15,435 nucleotides of DNA from an uncultured Streptococcus sp. (GTDB taxonomy: Bacteria; Bacillota; Bacilli; Lactobacillales; Streptococcaceae). The DNA is taken from NCBI GenBank assembly GCA_902470035.1, contig CABREZ010000027.1, positions 1 through 15,435 on the forward strand. Reading direction: 5' to 3'. A program made the position numbers and the translations under genes. The notes under the pieces are model-generated. The model searched no databases and had not been told where the DNA came from. It saw only the letters and a list, made by a program, of their open reading frames with translations. Shown here piece after piece: positions 13,192-15,435 of the stretch; the first letter of the stretch is position 1, and each line of letters begins with the position of its first letter.

Positions 13192-13241
13192 GAGATTCAT
13201 CTGGACAATCTTTCGTGTCACATCGTCTGCTATTTGAAAAA

Positions 13242-13270
13242 CTGAAATTTTCCTGTTTATCTGGTATAAT
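13242..13270 (+). promoter_or_regulatory. Promoter of the HAD phosphatase gene
   Basis: CTGAAA (13242-13247, a weak -35), 17 bp, then TGGTATAAT, a perfect extended -10 (hexamer 13265-13270). The predicted start is near 13277, leaving a leader of about 76 nt with AAAGGAA as the Shine-Dalgarno. The interval 13192-13241 between this and the opposing pbuG promoter holds nothing else that I recognise. Confidence 0.75.
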
Positions 13271-13352
13271 GGAAGCATTCTTCTTAAAATATGGCACTTC
13301 TATACTCCACATTTAGAGTAAGAAAAACCATACAAATGAAAGGAATCTTCCT

Positions 13353-14165
13353 ATGAATAAAAAACTAATCGCTGTCGATTTAGATGGCACTTTATTAAAT
13401 TCTGAGAGCAAATTATCTCCCTTTACGATTAAAACCATCCAGAAAGTCAGTGAACAAGGCCACCAGGTCATTATTACAACTGGGCGTCCCTATCGAATGG
13501 CAGATCATATCTATAAGGAATTGGGATTGGAAAGCCCCATGATTAACTTTAACGGCGCTCTCACTCATATTCCAAATAAAAAATGGTCGAAAGAACTATC
13601 CATGACCCTTGATAAAAAATACCTCCTTGATATGGTCGAGAGAGAAAATGACATCCAAGCGGACTTTATTGCAGGAGAGTATCGCAATAAGTTCTATGTC
13701 ACCCATACCTACCACCATACTATTGATCCCGCCTTATTTGGGGTTTCAAAAATCTCCTCCAAAACAAAATTCGAAGCTCGTAAAGTTACCGAAAATCCGA
13801 ATGCCATCCTCTTTCAAACACGCGCTGAAGATAAGTATGCTTTAGCCGAAGAAATGCGTGATTACTACCATCACGAGCTAGAAATCAACAGCTGGGGTGG
13901 ACCCCTCAACATTCTGGAGTGCGCTCCAAAAGGGGTCAATAAGGCCTTTGCCCTTAACTATCTCCTCGAGACTTACGGACTTGATCGGAAAGATCTGATT
14001 GCCTTTGGAGACGAACAAAACGATACAGACATGTTAGCTTTTGCAGGAACTGGTTATGCAATGAAAAACGCCAATCCTGTCCTCCTCCCCTATGCCGATA
14101 AACAAACCGAGTATACAAATGATCAGGACGGCGTTGCTCGTCAATTAGAAAAACTCCTCCTATAA
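13353..14165 (+). CDS. Cof-type HAD-IIB phosphatase
   Basis: A 270-residue haloacid dehalogenase superfamily phosphatase of the Cof/YkrA/YidA group, which dephosphorylates sugar phosphates, flavin nucleotides or similar small molecules. Motif I is DLDGT (9-13, nucleophile D9), motif II ITTGRP (41-46), motif III lysine in PKGVNK (192-197), and motif IV GDEQND (219-224, Mg-binding). The C2-type cap lies between II and III (about 85-185). All catalytic residues are intact and the length is normal. ATG at 13353 has AAAGGAA with a 7-nt spacer. It is monocistronic, diverges from pbuG and is followed by adhP in the same direction. I recall the same permease-HAD-alcohol dehydrogenase trio in pneumococcus. 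The substrate is unknown. Confidence 0.93.
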   Translation: MNKKLIAVDLDGTLLNSESKLSPFTIKTIQKVSEQGHQVIITTGRPYRMADHIYKELGLESPMINFNGALTHIPNKKWSKELSMTLDKKYLLDMVERENDIQADFIAGEYRNKFYVTHTYHHTIDPALFGVSKISSKTKFEARKVTENPNAILFQTRAEDKYALAEEMRDYYHHELEINSWGGPLNILECAPKGVNKAFALNYLLETYGLDRKDLIAFGDEQNDTDMLAFAGTGYAMKNANPVLLPYADKQTEYTNDQDGVARQLEKLLL

Positions 14166-14177
14166 ATAAAAAGAATT

Positions 14178-14221
14178 GCTTGAATCACCTTTTACAAGAA
14201 AGGATTCAAGCTTTTTGTTTT
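14178..14221 (+). terminator. Intrinsic terminator after the HAD gene
   Basis: A 9-bp stem (GCTTGAATC at 14178-14186, GATTCAAGC at 14203-14211) with a 16-nt loop that can fold further (CCTTT with AAAGG) is followed by TTTTTGTTTT. It begins 13 nt after the stop codon and separates the HAD gene from adhP. Confidence 0.9.
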
Positions 14222-14455
14222 CTCAAACATACGGGACCTTATAGGGATCTTTTCTGAAAATAATTTAACTGATTAAGTTTATTTTTAGAAATTTTTCTAT
14301 GTATACGCTCGCTAATTGACAAAGTTTGTGATGAAATTGACATAAAAAAAATGAAAAAAGGGGCCTAGCTCGTTTCATATGATAATGACTCAAGTGATAT
14401 TACTTCTCTTTTTATTACCGTCTCTAATTCAACTAAGCTCTTGAGGAGGAAAACT
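14222..14455 (+). promoter_or_regulatory. adhP upstream region with a Rex-box-like site
   Basis: A 234-bp non-coding stretch. TTGTGA-TGAAAT-TGACAT (14326-14343) matches the Rex consensus TTGTGA-N6-TCACAA fully in the left half and in four of six positions in the right half. A consensus -35 TTGACA lies just upstream (14316-14321), with CATAAA 19 bp later (14341-14346) as a weak -10. Another -10-like GATAAT is at 14381-14386 without a -35. TGTATACGCTCGCT (14300-14313) is a poor CcpA cre-like match. An AT-rich imperfect hairpin (14257-14285) and a small palindrome TAGAAA-TT-TTTCTA (14286-14299) are also present. A strong GAGGAGG precedes the adhP ATG. The promoter itself is uncertain. Confidence 0.45.
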
Positions 14456-15435
14456 ATGAAAGCTGTTGTTGTAAATCCAGAAGGTACTGGTGTTAAAATC
14501 GTTGCAATCAAGGATATGCGTCCATTGGAAACAGGGGAAGCACTTGTTCAAATTGAGTACTGTGGTGTCTGCCACACGGACTTGCACGTTGCTCACGGAG
14601 ACTTCGGTAAAGTCCCAGGCCGTGTTTTTGGACATGAAGGAATCGGAATTGTTAAAGAACTTGCTCCAGATGTGACAAGCTTAAAAGTTGGTGACCGCGT
14701 TAGTGTTGCTTGGTTCTTCGAAGGATGTGGAACTTGTGAATACTGTACAACTGGTCGTGAAACTCTTTGCCGTACTGTAAAAAATGCTGGTTACTCTGTT
14801 GATGGAGGAATGGCTGAACAATGTATCGTTACTGCAGATTACGCAGTGAAAGTACCAGAAGGATTAGATCCAGCACAAGCTTCTTCTATTACCTGTGCCG
14901 GGGTTACAACTTACAAAGCCATTAAAGAAGGCAAAGCTGAACCAGGACAATGGGTTGTCATCTACGGAGCTGGAGGACTAGGAAACTTGGCTGTTCAATA
15001 TGCCAAAAAAGTCTTCAACGCTCATGTCATCGCTGTCGATATCAACAACGACAAACTTGAATTAGCGAAAGAAGTTGGCGCAGACTTTGTTATCAACGGT
15101 CGTGAAGTAGAAGATGTCCCAGGCCTCATCAAAGAAAAAACAAATGGTGGTGCTCACTCTGCTGTCGTAACCGCTGTTTCTAAAGTAGCCTTCAACCAAG
15201 CTGTTGATTCTGTTCGTGCGGGTGGTCGCGTTGTCGCAGTCGGACTTCCTTCAGAAATGATGGATCTCAGCATTGTGAAAACTGTATTAGATGGTATCCA
15301 AGTTATCGGTTCTCTAGTAGGAACTCGTAAAGACTTGGAAGAAGCCTTCCAATTTGGTGCAGAAGGTTTGGTAGTGCCAGTCGTTCAAAAACGTCCAGTA
15401 GAAGATGCTGTCAAAGTCTTTGACGAAATGGAAGC
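14456..15435 (+). CDS. adhP: Zinc-dependent alcohol dehydrogenase AdhP, C-terminus cut by window
   Basis: Medium-chain NAD-dependent alcohol dehydrogenase that interconverts ethanol and acetaldehyde, used in mixed-acid fermentation. The first 326 residues are present; the family is about 335-340 long, so only a short end is missing. Catalytic zinc ligands are C39 (in CGVCHTDLH), H60-E61 (GHEG) and C147 (SITCAG); structural zinc cysteines are C91, C94, C97 and C105. The NAD fold has GAGGLG (171-176) with D195 at the end of the second strand, favouring NAD over NADP. ATG at 14456 has an excellent GAGGAGG with about 6-nt spacing. Codon use and strong ribosome site suggest high expression. The Rex-like box upstream would make it NADH-responsive. 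Confidence 0.96.
   Translation, partial: MKAVVVNPEGTGVKIVAIKDMRPLETGEALVQIEYCGVCHTDLHVAHGDFGKVPGRVFGHEGIGIVKELAPDVTSLKVGDRVSVAWFFEGCGTCEYCTTGRETLCRTVKNAGYSVDGGMAEQCIVTADYAVKVPEGLDPAQASSITCAGVTTYKAIKEGKAEPGQWVVIYGAGGLGNLAVQYAKKVFNAHVIAVDINNDKLELAKEVGADFVINGREVEDVPGLIKEKTNGGAHSAVVTAVSKVAFNQAVDSVRAGGRVVAVGLPSEMMDLSIVKTVLDGIQVIGSLVGTRKDLEEAFQFGAEGLVVPVVQKRPVEDAVKVFDEME

Noticed and set aside
13336..13356. Six-codon upstream frame that overlaps the HAD start as ATGA.
   Set aside because: It has no Shine-Dalgarno of its own and contains the one for the HAD gene; most likely chance.
14286..14376. Small open frames between the HAD gene and adhP.
   Set aside because: They are only 5-7 codons long and lack ribosome sites.
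1..15435. A mobile element, CRISPR array, toxin-antitoxin pair or defence system.
   Set aside because: I saw no direct-repeat array, transposase, integrase or known defence motif; every sizeable open frame is accounted for by core genes.

Overview
The window looks like chromosomal DNA of a mitis/sanguinis-group Streptococcus (low-GC Firmicute). The proteins closely match pneumococcal and viridans streptococcal families as I remember them (RimP, NusA, IF2, CcrZ, PptAB, LCP protein LytR, the NCS2 purine permease, AdhP). The intrinsic terminators are U-rich and the promoters are extended -10 boxes of the TGnTATAAT type. I cannot name the species. I see no insertion sequence, phage gene, CRISPR array, tRNA or rRNA. 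This is core genome, densely packed and almost all intact; only the two edge genes (rbfA and adhP) are cut by the window.

Region 1 (1-5229, minus strand) is the transcription/translation operon rimP-nusA-ylxR-ylxQ-infB-rbfA. It has a well-formed promoter at 5201-5229 (TTGCAT, 17 bp, TAGAAT with TG extension) and a leader with an 11-bp hairpin. Two things stand out. The best Shine-Dalgarno site for rimP has no ATG/GTG/TTG in frame behind it, only an ATC. An 8-bp hairpin also separates the nusA start codon from its nearest good Shine-Dalgarno. ylxQ and infB start with TTG. A terminator-like hairpin lies between infB and rbfA.

Region 2 (5265-8605, minus strand) is pptA-pptB-ccrZ-trmB: an EcsAB/PptAB-type ABC exporter, the cell-cycle protein CcrZ, and the tRNA m7G46 methyltransferase, ending in an intrinsic terminator. 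It diverges from region 3 (8580-9355, plus strand), which holds a HIT-family hydrolase and a small membrane-anchored coiled-coil protein. The two facing extended -10 promoters are so close that their melted regions should overlap.

Region 4 (9358-11570, minus strand) is tsaE-GNAT-lytR: the tRNA t6A ATPase, an acetyltransferase and a wall-polymer ligase of the LCP family. It shares a symmetrical bidirectional terminator with region 3. Region 5 (11634-13191, minus strand) is a single purine permease gene with its own promoter and terminator. Region 6 (13242-14221, plus strand) is a single Cof-type HAD phosphatase. Region 7 (14222-15435, plus strand) is a 234-bp regulatory stretch with a Rex-box-like site, followed by the zinc alcohol dehydrogenase adhP, which runs off the right edge.

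I did not find a clearly new multi-gene system. The observations most worth following up are in translation-initiation control: the rimP start, the nusA hairpin and the start of tsaE.
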